DNA of 64,000 bases from Desulfarculaceae bacterium (GCA_020444545.1 JAHLKT010000006.1:1-64000); one strand, 5' to 3'; positions 16,515 through 25,968 are shown, counted from the stretch's first letter. The notes: a model not told the origin generated them from the letters alone. Made by a program: numbers and translations.

Positions 16515-16951
16515 AGAGCGTAGCCAAAATCAACCTGAGCCTCGCCCGGCCGATGAATCAGGGGCATGAGCACCTCGCGGTTCACCTGTTTGATCTCCTT
16601 GACCGCCTGCTTCACCTAGATGTAATTGGCCTGGTATCCCACCTCCTTCAGGCGACGGTAGATTCGCGTGGCTGTGTGGCGCTGCTTTTTGGGAACCGAC
16701 TTGCCGTCTTGTATGGTCTGGACGGTCGTCTCAAGGTAGGGGCCCAGCTTGGGCTTGGGACGGGAGGATGCCATCCGGTATTCGGGCGGTTCCGATTGGT
16801 CCACCAGTCCATTCCCTTGTACACCCTCTCCATGCCTCCCATAAAAATTCTCCAAATACCGAAGGACACTCCATGAGGGTGTCATGTTTTTCAAGCGCCA
16901 TTTACATTTTTGATGTCGCCGGCGGTACATTGATAGCCAGCCAGACAACAA
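16515..16951 (-). pseudogene. istA: IS21-family transposase IstA, truncated and interrupted
   Basis: On the minus strand the frame contains RPKPKLGPYLET, then VPKKQRHTATRIYRRLKEVG, an in-frame TAG stop near 16617, and after it VKQAVKEIKQVNREVLMPLI and GEAQVDFGYA. These are the conserved mid-region of IS21 IstA, including the first catalytic Asp of the DDE triad (QVDFG). Both ends are missing: the N-terminus is unrecognisable before the EPPEYRM segment and the C-terminus is cut at 16515 by a repeat. No IstB is present. The remaining spacer to 17206 is AT-rich from 16900 to 17050 and holds no gene I can support. Confidence 0.75.
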
Positions 16952-17206
16952 CTCAACAATAATATTGTAGATATATTAAAAATAAATTAATTATTGACAA
17001 CGTAAATTAAAAAATCTAATTTCATATAGCCAATAAGAAAAACGGCCAAATTTACTAAGCCCTGTAAAAAACTCTGCTTAGGGTGGGAGGCCGAACTGTG
17101 GCGAGGGAACGAACGGTTGAGCCGCGACACCGAGGGCCGGGCACCGGGCCGGCGGGGCTGTCCGGGCCCCAGCAAAGCGCAAGGAAACAACCCATGAAGG
17201 CGCCTT

Positions 17207-17611
17207 ATGTCCACTGAGCATTTGAAAACTGTTGAAATTGGGGAGGACCTGGGCCAGGTCGAGTACCGAATCACCGGGGAGGACGTGGATAGGTTCCTGG
17301 ACTCCATGGGCGGCTACGAGTTTGGCGGAAAGGCCCTGGGGCCTGAGGATTGCGTGCCTCCCATCATGATCGGCAACGACTACCTGAAGGTCTACAAGCC
17401 CAGGCACTCCACGGTGGGCGCCTTGCACGCGCGCCTAGAAATGGAGGCCCTGGGATGCATCCGTCGCGGGCAGCAGGTGATCACGCGGGGGAAAATCATC
17501 GATAAATACACCAAGCGCGGCAAGACCTCGGTGGTGATCGGCACCTTCACCTCGGACCAAGACGGCAATCCCCTGGTGAACTTCGTGGTCACCCTTACCT
17601 ACATTTTCTAG
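17207..17611 (+). CDS. Hot-dog fold dehydratase-like protein (FAS1/MaoC N-terminal type)
   Basis: A 134-residue single hot-dog domain resembling the N-terminal half of double-domain MaoC dehydratases: a YRITGEDVDRFLDSMG helix, VPPIMIGNDYL and a closing VNFVVTLTYIF strand. The D-x4-H dyad of active MaoC hydratases is not visible. It is followed nine bases later by a second hot-dog gene, so the two probably form a heteromer equal to one split two-domain enoyl/beta-hydroxyacyl-CoA (de)hydratase. First gene of a long + strand operon (17207-28496). ATG 17207 has GAAGG upstream. Confidence 0.7.
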   Translation: MSTEHLKTVEIGEDLGQVEYRITGEDVDRFLDSMGGYEFGGKALGPEDCVPPIMIGNDYLKVYKPRHSTVGALHARLEMEALGCIRRGQQVITRGKIIDKYTKRGKTSVVIGTFTSDQDGNPLVNFVVTLTYIF

Positions 17612-17620
17612 CCGGGCGGG

Positions 17621-18046
17621 ATGGAAGCATACATGGAAACGCAGGCCAGCACCTTTGAGCCGGGAAACCAGCTTCAGCCGGAAAGCCTGACCATCACCCT
17701 GGACCGCATGAAGGCCTACGAGAATTGGCCCCAGGAAAAGAACGTTCACTGCGACGAGGAGTTCGCCAAGAGTGTGGGCTTTGACCAGCCTATTTGCCGG
17801 GCGGTGATGTTCAGCGGTGCTCTGGACAAGATGCTCTACAAGGCCTTCGGTCCCGCCTCGCTCCAGCGCAACAACCTGCGCCTGAAATACCTGAAGATGA
17901 TGCTTCCCGGGGAAACCTGCGTGGCCCATGGGACCATCACCGAAAAACAGGAGCAAGAAAACCACATAGTTTATTCCCTGGAGGTGTGGCTGGAGAACCA
18001 GGAGCAAGAAAAGATAGCCGCCGGCACCGCCCGGGTAGAAATTTAA
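17621..18046 (+). CDS. MaoC-like hot-dog protein
   Basis: A 141-residue hot-dog domain. The NVHCDEEFAKSVGFDQPICR segment matches the MaoC hydratase motif region (H-x-D-x-x-FA-x4-G), but the aspartate normally five residues before the His is Gln, so half of the catalytic dyad appears replaced. Translationally close to the previous gene (nine bases) and to the CoA-transferase (16 bases after). A start at ATG 17633 is equally possible. Probably works with the preceding gene on an acyl-CoA; activity is uncertain. Confidence 0.72.
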   Translation: MEAYMETQASTFEPGNQLQPESLTITLDRMKAYENWPQEKNVHCDEEFAKSVGFDQPICRAVMFSGALDKMLYKAFGPASLQRNNLRLKYLKMMLPGETCVAHGTITEKQEQENHIVYSLEVWLENQEQEKIAAGTARVEI

Positions 18047-18062
18047 AGAAGCGTATCGAACC

Positions 18063-19256
18063 ATGCACAACGTTTTGTCTGGAATAAGGGTCCTGGATTT
18101 CGGCAGGCACATATCAGGGCCCATGGCCGCCCTGATGCTGGCCGACTTCGGGGCTGAGGTGATTCGGGTGGAGAGGCCCGGCGGCGAGGAAGACCGATTC
18201 ATGGGCCTGCCCTCGCAAAGCCAGGGCAGTTACTCCTTCATGAACTTCTCCCGCAACAAAAAGGCCATAACCCTGGATTACATGCGCAGCGAGGAGGGCT
18301 ATGCCATCCTCCAGAGGCTCATAGCCAAGAGTGACGTGGTGGTGCACAACTACTCTCCCGTGGCCGTGGAAAAAATGGGGCTGGGCTACGAGTCCCTGCG
18401 CGCGCTCAATCCGGGCCTGATCTACGTGGAGATAACCGGCTTCGGCAGCGACGGCCCCTATGCCCACCGCCTGGGCTTTGACCAGATCGCCCAGGCCATG
18501 TCCGGGGCCATGGAGATGACCGGGCAGCCCGACATGCCTCCCCAGCGCTCGGAGGTTCGCTACTGCGACTTCGCTACCGGATTTTTCGGGGCCTACGGGG
18601 TGGCTCTGGCCCTGCTGGAACGGGCCAAGACCGGCTTGGGGCAAAAGATCGAAACCAACCTGCTGCGCACCGGGGTGTTCATGAACGCCTCGCCGGTCAC
18701 CGAATACCGCGCCACCGGAAAGATCCGCGGCCGCCTGGGCAACCGCTCCTGGTACGCCGGAACCTCCGACCTGTTCAAGACCTCGGATCACAGGTGGGTC
18801 TACATCTCCACGGTCACGCGGGGCCTGTTCGTCAGGCTCTGCCGCCTGGTGGGCCGCGAGGACCTCTTGGAACGGCCCGACATCAAGACCGACTACGATC
18901 GTTTCGTGCACCGGGAAGAGCTGGACGCGGTGCTGGCCGACTGGGTGGCCGGGCACACCGGCCAGGAGCTGGCCGAAGCCTTTGAAGAGGCCCGCCTGCC
19001 CTACGGCTTTGTGGGCGATGCCACCCAGGTGGACACGGACCCCGGGGTCATTCACGAACAAATGCTGGTCAAGCAGAGCAGCTCCTCCGGCGAGGAGGTG
19101 GTGCTGGCGGGAGTGCCCTTTCAAATGAAAGGCAACCCGGGTGGGGTGCGCCTGGGGCCGCCGGCGGTGGGCGAGCACAACCAGGAAATCTACTCAGATG
19201 TGTTGGGCCTGTCCGAGGGGGAGCTGGCTCGTTTGCGGGAGAAAAACATCATCTAG
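18063..19256 (+). CDS. CaiB/BaiF-family (class III) CoA-transferase
   Basis: A 397-residue class III CoA-transferase, moving CoA between carboxylic acids through aspartyl-CoA intermediates. Signatures: VLDFGRHISGPMAALMLADF start, GAEVIRVERPGGE, NRKKAITLD-like segment (NKKAITLDYM), GFGSDGPYAHRLGFD, and YCDFATGFFGAYG, where the Asp occupies the catalytic position. Position in the operon (hot-dog pair upstream, TRAP genes downstream) suggests that it activates the acid imported by that TRAP system. Confidence 0.93.
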   Translation: MHNVLSGIRVLDFGRHISGPMAALMLADFGAEVIRVERPGGEEDRFMGLPSQSQGSYSFMNFSRNKKAITLDYMRSEEGYAILQRLIAKSDVVVHNYSPVAVEKMGLGYESLRALNPGLIYVEITGFGSDGPYAHRLGFDQIAQAMSGAMEMTGQPDMPPQRSEVRYCDFATGFFGAYGVALALLERAKTGLGQKIETNLLRTGVFMNASPVTEYRATGKIRGRLGNRSWYAGTSDLFKTSDHRWVYISTVTRGLFVRLCRLVGREDLLERPDIKTDYDRFVHREELDAVLADWVAGHTGQELAEAFEEARLPYGFVGDATQVDTDPGVIHEQMLVKQSSSSGEEVVLAGVPFQMKGNPGGVRLGPPAVGEHNQEIYSDVLGLSEGELARLREKNII

Positions 19257-19357
19257 CCCTCGCGGGAGGACTTTCAAGGTTTATGCGGTGTGAGGAGAAA
19301 AAAGTAAATCTTGGGGAGCGGATTGGGGCTACCCCATTTAATAACGGAGGGAGTCAA

Positions 19358-20392
19358 ATGTTACGCAAAAAGAACCTTTTGATCAGCATCCTGTGCGCGG
19401 CGATGTTGCTCGGCGGCGTAAGCCTGGCCAGCGCGGCCAAAACCGTTACCGTGGCCTTGTATCAGTCACCAACCCACGAGCTGAGCGTCTGGATCAAGGA
19501 GCTGGCGCCCATGCTGGCCCAGATGAGCGACAATCAGCTTCAGGCCAAGATTTATGACGCCGGCACCATCGCCAAGGGCAAGGACATGGTGGACGCGGTG
19601 CAGCGCGGCCTGGCCGACATCGGCTTCGTGTACCCGGGCTTCAACTCCGCCACCATGCCGGTGATGGAGGTGGTGGGCTCCATACCCTTCCTGTTCCGCA
19701 ACAACTACGAGTGGTGGAAGGCCTGGCCCAAGATCATCCCCGTGTTGCAAAAGGCCCTGGCGGACAAAGGCTACAGCAACATCATGGTGTGCGCGGTGCC
19801 TTATTACGGCGGTTGGTACAAGATCGGCACCAAGGGCAAGGTAGTGAAGGTGCCCAAGGACCTGGAGGGCATCAAGATCAAGGTCGTGGGCAAGGGTATG
19901 CGCGACTACGTGCAGCAGGTGGGCGGCAACGCGGTGGCCATGCCGACGTCCCAGGTGTACGAGGCGGCCAGCCGCGGCCTGCTGCAGGGCAGCTTGGGCG
20001 TGCACACCCACTGGACCGGCTGGAAGCAGATGGAGGTCCTGGACCATTTGCTGGACCTGCCCATCGCCCCCACCACCATGCTCTTCTACATCAACAAGAA
20101 TTCCCTGAAGAAGCTGGGACCCAAGCTGGCCCCCATCTTCTTGAAGTACTGCGAGTTCATGGCCGCGACCATCACCATCGACTCCATGGTCTCCGAGGTC
20201 AAGAACGAGATCATCGCTTCTTCCCGCATGAAGTTCTATCGTCCCACCGAGCAGGAGAAGGAGCTTTGGTACGGCCCGTCCAAGGCGGTCATCGCCGACT
20301 GGGTCAAGCGCTCCGCGCCCTATGGGCAGCAAATTGTGGATATCGTCGAAAAGGCGCGGACCTCCAAAAAGAAGAATTTTCTGAACTACTAA
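19358..20392 (+). CDS. TRAP transporter solute-binding protein (DctP family)
   Basis: A 344-residue periplasmic binding protein. Signal peptide 1-27 (MLRKKNLLISILCAAMLLGG, cleavage after ASA). Mature protein has the DctP pattern, including LKDLEGIKIKV-like PKDLEGIKIKVVGKGM (near 165) before the ligand-binding region, and a C-terminal helix-rich half. ATG 19358 with GGAGGGAG upstream is preferred over 19283. It is unusual in lacking the typical arginine-containing IRV(x)G form (IKVVGKGM instead), so the ligand may not be a simple C4 dicarboxylate. First of a PQM set. Confidence 0.92.
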   Translation: MLRKKNLLISILCAAMLLGGVSLASAAKTVTVALYQSPTHELSVWIKELAPMLAQMSDNQLQAKIYDAGTIAKGKDMVDAVQRGLADIGFVYPGFNSATMPVMEVVGSIPFLFRNNYEWWKAWPKIIPVLQKALADKGYSNIMVCAVPYYGGWYKIGTKGKVVKVPKDLEGIKIKVVGKGMRDYVQQVGGNAVAMPTSQVYEAASRGLLQGSLGVHTHWTGWKQMEVLDHLLDLPIAPTTMLFYINKNSLKKLGPKLAPIFLKYCEFMAATITIDSMVSEVKNEIIASSRMKFYRPTEQEKELWYGPSKAVIADWVKRSAPYGQQIVDIVEKARTSKKKNFLNY

Positions 20393-20414
20393 AGATTAAT
20401 AGCCACTGGGCGGA

Positions 20415-20444
20415 GGCATCGCCCCCCATGATAGGGGCGGTGCC
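20415..20444 (+). terminator. Stem-loop after DctP (1)
   Basis: Eleven-base stem GGCATCGCCCC / GGGGCGGTGCC (one G-U wobble) with an eight-base loop, 22 bases after the binding-protein stop and about 100 bases before dctQ. No U-run follows, so it is more likely an mRNA 3'-stabilising or attenuating element than a full terminator. Confidence 0.55.
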
Positions 20445-20546
20445 GCCACCCAGGGGCGGCGCGGTGGCCCCGGGCGAACCAAGACCCTCGGCAAAGCCGG
20501 GAGTTGGGGCCAGGCAAAAACCCGAATCAGCTTGAGGGGTGCGGCC

Positions 20547-21017
20547 ATGCGGACGATCAATGAGTGGATGGTGAAGATTACCTACGGGCTGATATCCGCC
20601 ATCGTGGTGGTGATCATGTGGGAGGTGATCGCGCGGTCTTTCTTTCATTCCCCGACCTCGTGGTACCTGGAGGTGGCCAGCCTGCTGGGGGCCTGCACCG
20701 CCACCCTGGCCGCGGCCTATGTCCTGCAGGAGGAGGCCCATTTGGGGGTCGATTTCATCATCGACCGCCTGCCCCCCAAATGGCAAAACGGCCTGCTGTG
20801 CGTCACCTCCATCTTCGGCGTGATCATAACCATGGTCATCGTGATCATGCTGGCCCTGGAAACCTCCTGGAGCATCTCGCTGCACCGCGTGACCGACAAC
20901 GCCATGCTTCCCGTCTTCCCGGTTCAAATCTTGAGCAACCTGGGGCTATTGCTCCTGGCGGTGCAGTTTGGAATCCGGGCCAGAAAACATTACGTGAAAT
21001 GGACTCAGGCCTCTTAA
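20547..21017 (+). CDS. TRAP transporter small permease (DctQ)
   Basis: A 156-residue protein with four predicted membrane helices (about 8-30, 43-62, 83-104, 122-143). It matches the DctQ family, with an AAYVLQEEAHLGVDFIIDRL loop of the (x)E-x-H-(I/V)-x-VD type. ATG 20547 was chosen over TTG 20532 because GAGGGG lies six bases before it. It pairs with the large permease that begins 66 bases downstream. Confidence 0.9.
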   Translation: MRTINEWMVKITYGLISAIVVVIMWEVIARSFFHSPTSWYLEVASLLGACTATLAAAYVLQEEAHLGVDFIIDRLPPKWQNGLLCVTSIFGVIITMVIVIMLALETSWSISLHRVTDNAMLPVFPVQILSNLGLLLLAVQFGIRARKHYVKWTQAS

Positions 21018-21083
21018 AAGAAATTTCGGCATTCGGGCCCGGCTGGGGCGCGGCGTAAAAGAAGTAGAAAGGAAGCGAACCCA

Positions 21084-22394
21084 ATGGAAGGCATGGCCTG
21101 GCAACTGATCCTGGTGCTTCTATTGCTAGCTGTGTTGCTTTTGTCCGGCATGCCCCTGGCTATCTCGCTGGGGGGCACTGGGATCGTGGGCATCATGTTC
21201 CTCAAGGGCCCGGACTATATCTTCAGCATGGGGTTCGTGGTTTGGGAAACACTATTTTCCTGGTCCATGATCGCCATCATCGGCTTCGTGCTGATGGGCT
21301 GTATTTTCAGCGAATTCGGCTTTGGCAAGGACATATACGACTTCGTTTACAAGTGGCTGGGTCACTTGCCGGGCGGCACGGTGATCAGTTCCATTGTCAT
21401 GTGCGCCCTGTTCGGCTTCATATGCGCCTCGGCCATGGCCGGCATCTCCACGGTGGGCAAGCTGGCGGTGCCGGAGATGGAGCGCCTCAAAGTTGATCGG
21501 CGATTATATAGCGGGGCCTTTGCCTTCGGGGGGACCCTGTCGGCCATCATTCCCCCCAGCATATGGATGATCATCTACTGCGGCCTGTCCGAGGCCTCTC
21601 TGGGCCACATGTTCTTCGGGGGCATCATACCCGGGCTGATCCTGGTCATTTTGGGCGCCGCCTATGTGTCCCTCAGGGTGGTGTTAAATCCCTCCCTGTC
21701 GCCCGCGCCCCCCCGCCGCTACAGCATGAAGGAAAAGACGGAGGCCCTGGTAAAGGTGGTTCCGGCCATCATCACCTTCCTGGTGGTGCTGGGCGGCATC
21801 TACCGCGGCTTCTTCTCGGCCATCGAGGCCAGCGCGGTGGGCGCGCTTATGGCGGCGGCCTGCGCCATGTTGTTCAGGAAGCGCCAGATGAGCCTGTTCA
21901 AGGGCGCCTTCCGGGCCACCGTGAAGATCTGCGTGATGATCTACGTGATCCTCATCGGGGCCATGCTCTTCAGTCACCTGATCTTCCTGTCGGGCCTCAA
22001 GGAGTTCATCGTCTCCCTGTTCATGGGCATCGACGTGCCCAACATGGTCATCTACCTCATGATCCTGGCCATTATCACCTTCCTGGGGTGCTTGATGGAC
22101 GTGCTGGCCCTGCTGGTGATCTGCGTGCCCATCTTCCTGCCCATCGTCGAGGCCATCGACATGAGCCCCATTCTGTTCGGCATCATCATGATCATTCAGA
22201 GTGAGCTGGCCGAGGTCACCCCGCCGGTGGGCCTGAACCTGTTCATCATCAAGGGAGTGTTGCCACCGGGCACCTCCTTGGGAAGCATAGCCCTGAGCGC
22301 TTTCCCCTTCGTGGTCATCGGGTGGATCGTATTTATAATGCTCTACCTGTGGCCGGGCATCTCCCTGTGGCTTCCCTCCCTCATAGCCAACTGA
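21084..22394 (+). CDS. TRAP transporter large permease (DctM)
   Basis: A 436-residue, roughly 12-helix Na+-coupled permease. Seen: MPLAISLGGTG near the N-terminus, the FGFICASAMAGISTVGKLAV loop, the first re-entrant hairpin around GTLSAIIPPSIWMIIYG-like sequence and the second around SELAEVTPPVGLNLFIIKGV. The DctM-typical paired proline motifs (IIPPS and VTPPVG) are both intact. Third gene of the PQM set. Confidence 0.95.
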   Translation: MEGMAWQLILVLLLLAVLLLSGMPLAISLGGTGIVGIMFLKGPDYIFSMGFVVWETLFSWSMIAIIGFVLMGCIFSEFGFGKDIYDFVYKWLGHLPGGTVISSIVMCALFGFICASAMAGISTVGKLAVPEMERLKVDRRLYSGAFAFGGTLSAIIPPSIWMIIYCGLSEASLGHMFFGGIIPGLILVILGAAYVSLRVVLNPSLSPAPPRRYSMKEKTEALVKVVPAIITFLVVLGGIYRGFFSAIEASAVGALMAAACAMLFRKRQMSLFKGAFRATVKICVMIYVILIGAMLFSHLIFLSGLKEFIVSLFMGIDVPNMVIYLMILAIITFLGCLMDVLALLVICVPIFLPIVEAIDMSPILFGIIMIIQSELAEVTPPVGLNLFIIKGVLPPGTSLGSIALSAFPFVVIGWIVFIMLYLWPGISLWLPSLIAN

Positions 22395-22407
22395 GGCAAG
22401 TAGCGAA

Positions 22408-23625
22408 ATGGAGTCGAAAGTAATGCGGGAAGTAGTGATAGTCGGTTATTTGCGCACCGCTCAGTCCAGATCCAAGCCCGACGATCCCAGCAAGGATTGG
22501 TTCGGCGGCCTGCGGGCCGACGACCTCATCGGCGAAGTGGTCCCCAAGCTGGTGGAGAAGGTGGGCCTCGACCCGGCCAGCATCGACGATTTCATCGTGG
22601 GCTCGGCGGTGGGGGTAGGCGAGAACTACACCTGGGGTGGCCGCTTCCCCTTGTTCCTGGCCGGGCTGCCCATCAGCGTGCCGGCCAAATTCGTGGACCA
22701 GCAGTGCGGCTCTTCCATGGCCTCGGTGCACATCGGCGCCATGGAGATCATGACCGGCTACGCCAAGACGGTGCTGGCCTGCGGCATGGACCACCTGACC
22801 CGGGTTCCCATGGGCCAGGCCCGCAAGAAGGACGGCATGGTCCGGGTGAACCCTAAGTTGCACGAGGAGCCCCGCTTCGACTCCCTGGACTTCCAGACCG
22901 CCCTGGCCATGGGCCTGACCGCGGAAAAGCTGGCCACGCTCAAGGGCATCGAGCGCCCGGCCATGGACCAGTGGGCCAAGCGCTCCCACGACCTGGCGGT
23001 GGAGGCCCAAAAACAAGGCTACTTCGCCGAGGAGATAGTGCCGGTGACCGGCTGGGACGCCGAGGGCAAAGATATGGTAGTTGACCGCGACCAGGCGGTG
23101 CGCGAGGGCGTGGCCCTGGAAAAGCTGGCTCAGTTGCGCCCGGTGTTCCGGGAGGACGGCCTGGTGACCGCGGGCAACGCCTCGCCGCTGAACGCCGGGG
23201 CCTCGGCCATCATCCTGATGGACAAGCAGACCGCCCTGGAGCAGGGCTTGAAGCCCCTGGCCACCATCCGCTCCATGGGCTTCACCGGGGTGGACCCCAG
23301 CCTCATGGGCGAGGGCCCGGTGCCCGCCTCGCGCATGGCCCTGGAGCACGCGGGCCTCAGCGCCCAGGACATCGACTATTGGGAGATCAACGAGGCCTTC
23401 ACCGTGGTGGTGCTCAACGCCATCCAAGAACTGGGCATTGATCCCTCCCGGGTCAACGTGCACGGCGGCGGCACGGCCATCGGCCATCCCCTGGGAGCCA
23501 CCGGCTGCCGCCTCATCGGCACCCTGGCCCGCATCCTAGAAGAGAACCAGGCCCGCTACGGCTGCGCCACCGCCTGCGTGGGCGGCGGCCAGGGCGTGGC
23601 CACCATCATAGAACGAGAAGCCTAA
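22408..23625 (+). CDS. Acetyl-CoA acetyltransferase / 3-ketoacyl-CoA thiolase
   Basis: A 405-residue thiolase. Nucleophile Cys100 in [12 protein letters not shown], His360 in [15 protein letters not shown] and the second active-site Cys390 in CVGGGQG are all present; the NEAF loop (INEAFTVVV) is intact. It would cleave a 3-ketoacyl-CoA to acetyl-CoA plus a shortened acyl-CoA, or run in reverse. It begins 13 bases after dctM and is followed by a 3-hydroxyacyl-CoA dehydrogenase, the normal beta-oxidation pairing. Confidence 0.95.
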   Translation: MESKVMREVVIVGYLRTAQSRSKPDDPSKDWFGGLRADDLIGEVVPKLVEKVGLDPASIDDFIVGSAVGVGENYTWGGRFPLFLAGLPISVPAKFVDQQCGSSMASVHIGAMEIMTGYAKTVLACGMDHLTRVPMGQARKKDGMVRVNPKLHEEPRFDSLDFQTALAMGLTAEKLATLKGIERPAMDQWAKRSHDLAVEAQKQGYFAEEIVPVTGWDAEGKDMVVDRDQAVREGVALEKLAQLRPVFREDGLVTAGNASPLNAGASAIILMDKQTALEQGLKPLATIRSMGFTGVDPSLMGEGPVPASRMALEHAGLSAQDIDYWEINEAFTVVVLNAIQELGIDPSRVNVHGGGTAIGHPLGATGCRLIGTLARILEENQARYGCATACVGGGQGVATIIEREA

Positions 23626-23683
23626 AACCCAGGGCCTCGGGCCCTACATCCGGGGGCGTCCCCCGTGCATAGTGGAGACCAAC

Positions 23684-24586
23684 GTGGACATCAAGAAAAT
23701 ATTCGTGGCCGGGGCGGGCCTAATGGGTGGCGGCATCGCCCAGATATGCGCCACCAAGGGTTACTCTGTAGTCATTCGAGACATCTCCCCTGAGTTCGTG
23801 GAAAAGGGGATCGAGAAGGTGGCCTGGTCGGTGGAGAAGCTGGTATCCAAGGGCAAGGTGCCGGGCAGCGTCGAGGAGATTATGGGGCGCATCTCGGGCA
23901 CCACCGAGCTGGACGCCGCCGCCGAGGCCGACTTCGTGTTCGAGGCGATCATCGAAAACCTGGCCGCCAAGCAGGAGCTCTTCGGCGGCCTGGACGAGAT
24001 TTGCCCCAGCCACACCATCTTCGCCAGCAACACCTCGGCCATCCCCATCACCAACATCGCCGAGGCCACCAAGCGCCCCGAGCAGTTCGTGGGCACCCAC
24101 TTCTTCAGCCCGGTTCCCCTGATGAAGATCGTGGAGATCATCCGGGGCCTGCTTACCAGCGACGAGACCATGGACGCGGCCGAGGCCCTGTGCCAGGACG
24201 TGGGCAAGGAGACCATCCGGGTGAACCTGGACGTGGCCGGCTTTGCCCTGAACCGGATCAACTTCCCCAGCACCATCGAGGCCATCCGCCTGGTGGAGGC
24301 CGGTGTGGTCAGCGTGGACGACATCGACAAGGGCATGCGCTTGGGTTTCGGCCGCCCCATGGGCCCCCTGGAGACCTCGGACATGTCCGGGCTGGACATC
24401 GGCTTCAACGCCTACAAGGCAGTGTACGAGGAGACCAAGGACGAGAAGTTCTATCCGCCCATGCTCCTGCAGCGCAAGATCAAGGTGGGGCACTTGGGGC
24501 GCAAGACCGGCATCGGTTGGTACATCTATGATGAGCAGGGCCGCAAGCTCGGCCCCGCCCCTCTGGTGCATGACCGCAGGAAGTAA
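23684..24586 (+). CDS. 3-hydroxyacyl-CoA dehydrogenase
   Basis: A 300-residue NAD-dependent dehydrogenase of the HAD/PaaH type. The Rossmann motif GAGLMGGGIA is at the N-terminus, FEAIIENLAAKQELF and SNTSAIPITNIA follow, the catalytic His is in VGTHFFSPVPLMKIVEI, and the C-terminal dimerisation domain contains RPMGPLETSDMSGLDI. It oxidises 3-hydroxyacyl-CoA before thiolysis. GTG 23684 is preferred because GGAG is six bases upstream; GTG 23672 in frame overlaps that site. Followed by a strong hairpin. Confidence 0.94.
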   Translation: MDIKKIFVAGAGLMGGGIAQICATKGYSVVIRDISPEFVEKGIEKVAWSVEKLVSKGKVPGSVEEIMGRISGTTELDAAAEADFVFEAIIENLAAKQELFGGLDEICPSHTIFASNTSAIPITNIAEATKRPEQFVGTHFFSPVPLMKIVEIIRGLLTSDETMDAAEALCQDVGKETIRVNLDVAGFALNRINFPSTIEAIRLVEAGVVSVDDIDKGMRLGFGRPMGPLETSDMSGLDIGFNAYKAVYEETKDEKFYPPMLLQRKIKVGHLGRKTGIGWYIYDEQGRKLGPAPLVHDRRK

Positions 24587-24594
24587 TCTCGCTG

Positions 24595-24635
24595 GCGGCC
24601 CCGGACCGTTCCGCGCAAGGGCGGTCCGGGGCCGC
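24595..24635. terminator. Strong hairpin after 3-hydroxyacyl-CoA dehydrogenase
   Basis: Perfect 14-base stem (24595-24608 with 24622-24635; GCGGCCCCGGACCG and its complement) around a 13-base loop, nine bases after the stop. No T-run follows, so it may be Rho-dependent, a 3' stabiliser, or both. It separates 17207-24586 from the TetR gene and the genes after it. Confidence 0.6.
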
Positions 24636-24738
24636 GGAGGCGTCTCGGTTTGGGGCCGGGTGTCCGGTGGGGAAATATATTATAGTAAGTCTCTATTATT
24701 GAAGCTTTACTGATTATTTTCGGACAAGGGAGGTTCAA

Positions 24739-25383
24739 GTGGGAAAGAACCCGGGCAAGCGGCTGGCCATACTTAAAAGCGCGGAGTTGATATTCGCCCA
24801 GCGCGGTTTCCACGAAGCTACCATTTCCGAAATCGCGGCCGGCGCCAAGGTATCCGACGCCACCATCTACGAATATTTCCCCTCCAAGGAAGCCCTGCTT
24901 TTCGCCATACCCGCCGAGTACAGCCTGAAGTACCAGATGGGCAACCGGCACATCCTGAAATACATCAAGGGCAGCAAGAACAAGCTGCGCGCCCTGGTCT
25001 ACCGGCTGCTGGAGCTCTATGAGGACAATCCGGAGTATGCCAACGTCATCTCCATGATCCTCAAGACCAGCCGCAATTTCACCGAAACCGCCGAGTATCA
25101 GGTTATCCAGGAATCCGCCCGCATGATGCGCGAGGTAATCGAGCAAGGCATCGCCGACGGCGAGTTCCGCTCCGGCCTGAACCCGGTGATCGTGCGCAGC
25201 ATGATCATCGGCACCATCGACAACCTGGTGGTGAGAAAAGGTCTGTTGGGCAAGCCGCAAAACCTGATGGAAACGGCGGAGGGCATCATAGACGCACTAT
25301 TCAACGGGCTGTTGCAACCGCCGGAGGAAGAGGGCGTGAAAATACGCCTGACCTGGGACCAACCCCGCAAGGACGAGGCCTGA
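24739..25383 (+). CDS. TetR/AcrR-family regulator
   Basis: A 214-residue regulator starting at GTG 24739 with GGGAGG seven bases upstream. The N-terminal helix-turn-helix is clear: RLAILKSAELIFAQRGFHEA, TISEIAAGAKVSDATIYEYF and PSKEALLF (residues 8-58). The C-terminal ligand domain is of the FadR-like type that often senses acyl-CoA. It sits in an AT-rich promoter gap inside the acyl-CoA gene set and most likely controls it, but no convincing palindromic operator is visible upstream. Confidence 0.92.
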   Translation: MGKNPGKRLAILKSAELIFAQRGFHEATISEIAAGAKVSDATIYEYFPSKEALLFAIPAEYSLKYQMGNRHILKYIKGSKNKLRALVYRLLELYEDNPEYANVISMILKTSRNFTETAEYQVIQESARMMREVIEQGIADGEFRSGLNPVIVRSMIIGTIDNLVVRKGLLGKPQNLMETAEGIIDALFNGLLQPPEEEGVKIRLTWDQPRKDEA

Positions 25384-25441
25384 TCAGGCCCGCACCGGTT
25401 GGCGGTCGGTGGCGGCATGCAGGCCCGGGAGAACGCCACTC

Positions 25442-25888
25442 ATGTTCGATTCGCTTTACTTCGACGACTTCAGCCTGGGGCAAAAGTTCATCTCCAAGGG
25501 GCGCACGGTTACCGAGGCCGACTTGGTCAATTTCACGGCGGTGACTTGGGATCACAACAGCCTGCACACCGACGCGGAGTATGCCAAGCAAACCCCCTAC
25601 GGTAAACGCATAGCCCACGGCATCCTGGGCATCGCCATTCAGGCGGGGCTCACCTCCCATCTCACCGGCGACAGCATCCTCGCCCTTTTGAATGTGAACT
25701 GGAATTTCAAAAAACCCGTGTTCATAGGCGACACTCTGCACGTGGAGCAGTGGGTGAAGGAGATGAAGGCCCTGCCCGACGGCAAGCGGGGCGTACTGAC
25801 CTTTGAGAAGGAGATCATAAGCCAGGACGGCGAGGTGGTGCAGCAGGGCACGATAACCGTGATGCTGGCCCTCCGCCAGCCAGCCTAG
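25442..25888 (+). CDS. MaoC-family (R)-specific enoyl-CoA hydratase-like protein
   Basis: A 148-residue hot-dog protein with the full MaoC active-site pattern: VTWDHNSLHTDAEYA carries the D-x4-H dyad, followed by KRIAHGILGIAI, the usual substrate-tunnel helix. It would hydrate trans-2-enoyl-CoA or the reverse. ATG 25442 chosen (GGGAG upstream); the frame is open to 25409. Unlike the two hot-dog genes at 17207 and 17621, this one looks catalytically intact. Confidence 0.88.
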   Translation: MFDSLYFDDFSLGQKFISKGRTVTEADLVNFTAVTWDHNSLHTDAEYAKQTPYGKRIAHGILGIAIQAGLTSHLTGDSILALLNVNWNFKKPVFIGDTLHVEQWVKEMKALPDGKRGVLTFEKEIISQDGEVVQQGTITVMLALRQPA

Positions 25889-25968
25889 CGCCAGTAATTT
25901 TTCGTCCCCAAACCCCATGAAATTCATTAGCGCCCACCCAACCGGGTAGAGCTTGCTGGAGTTGCAAG

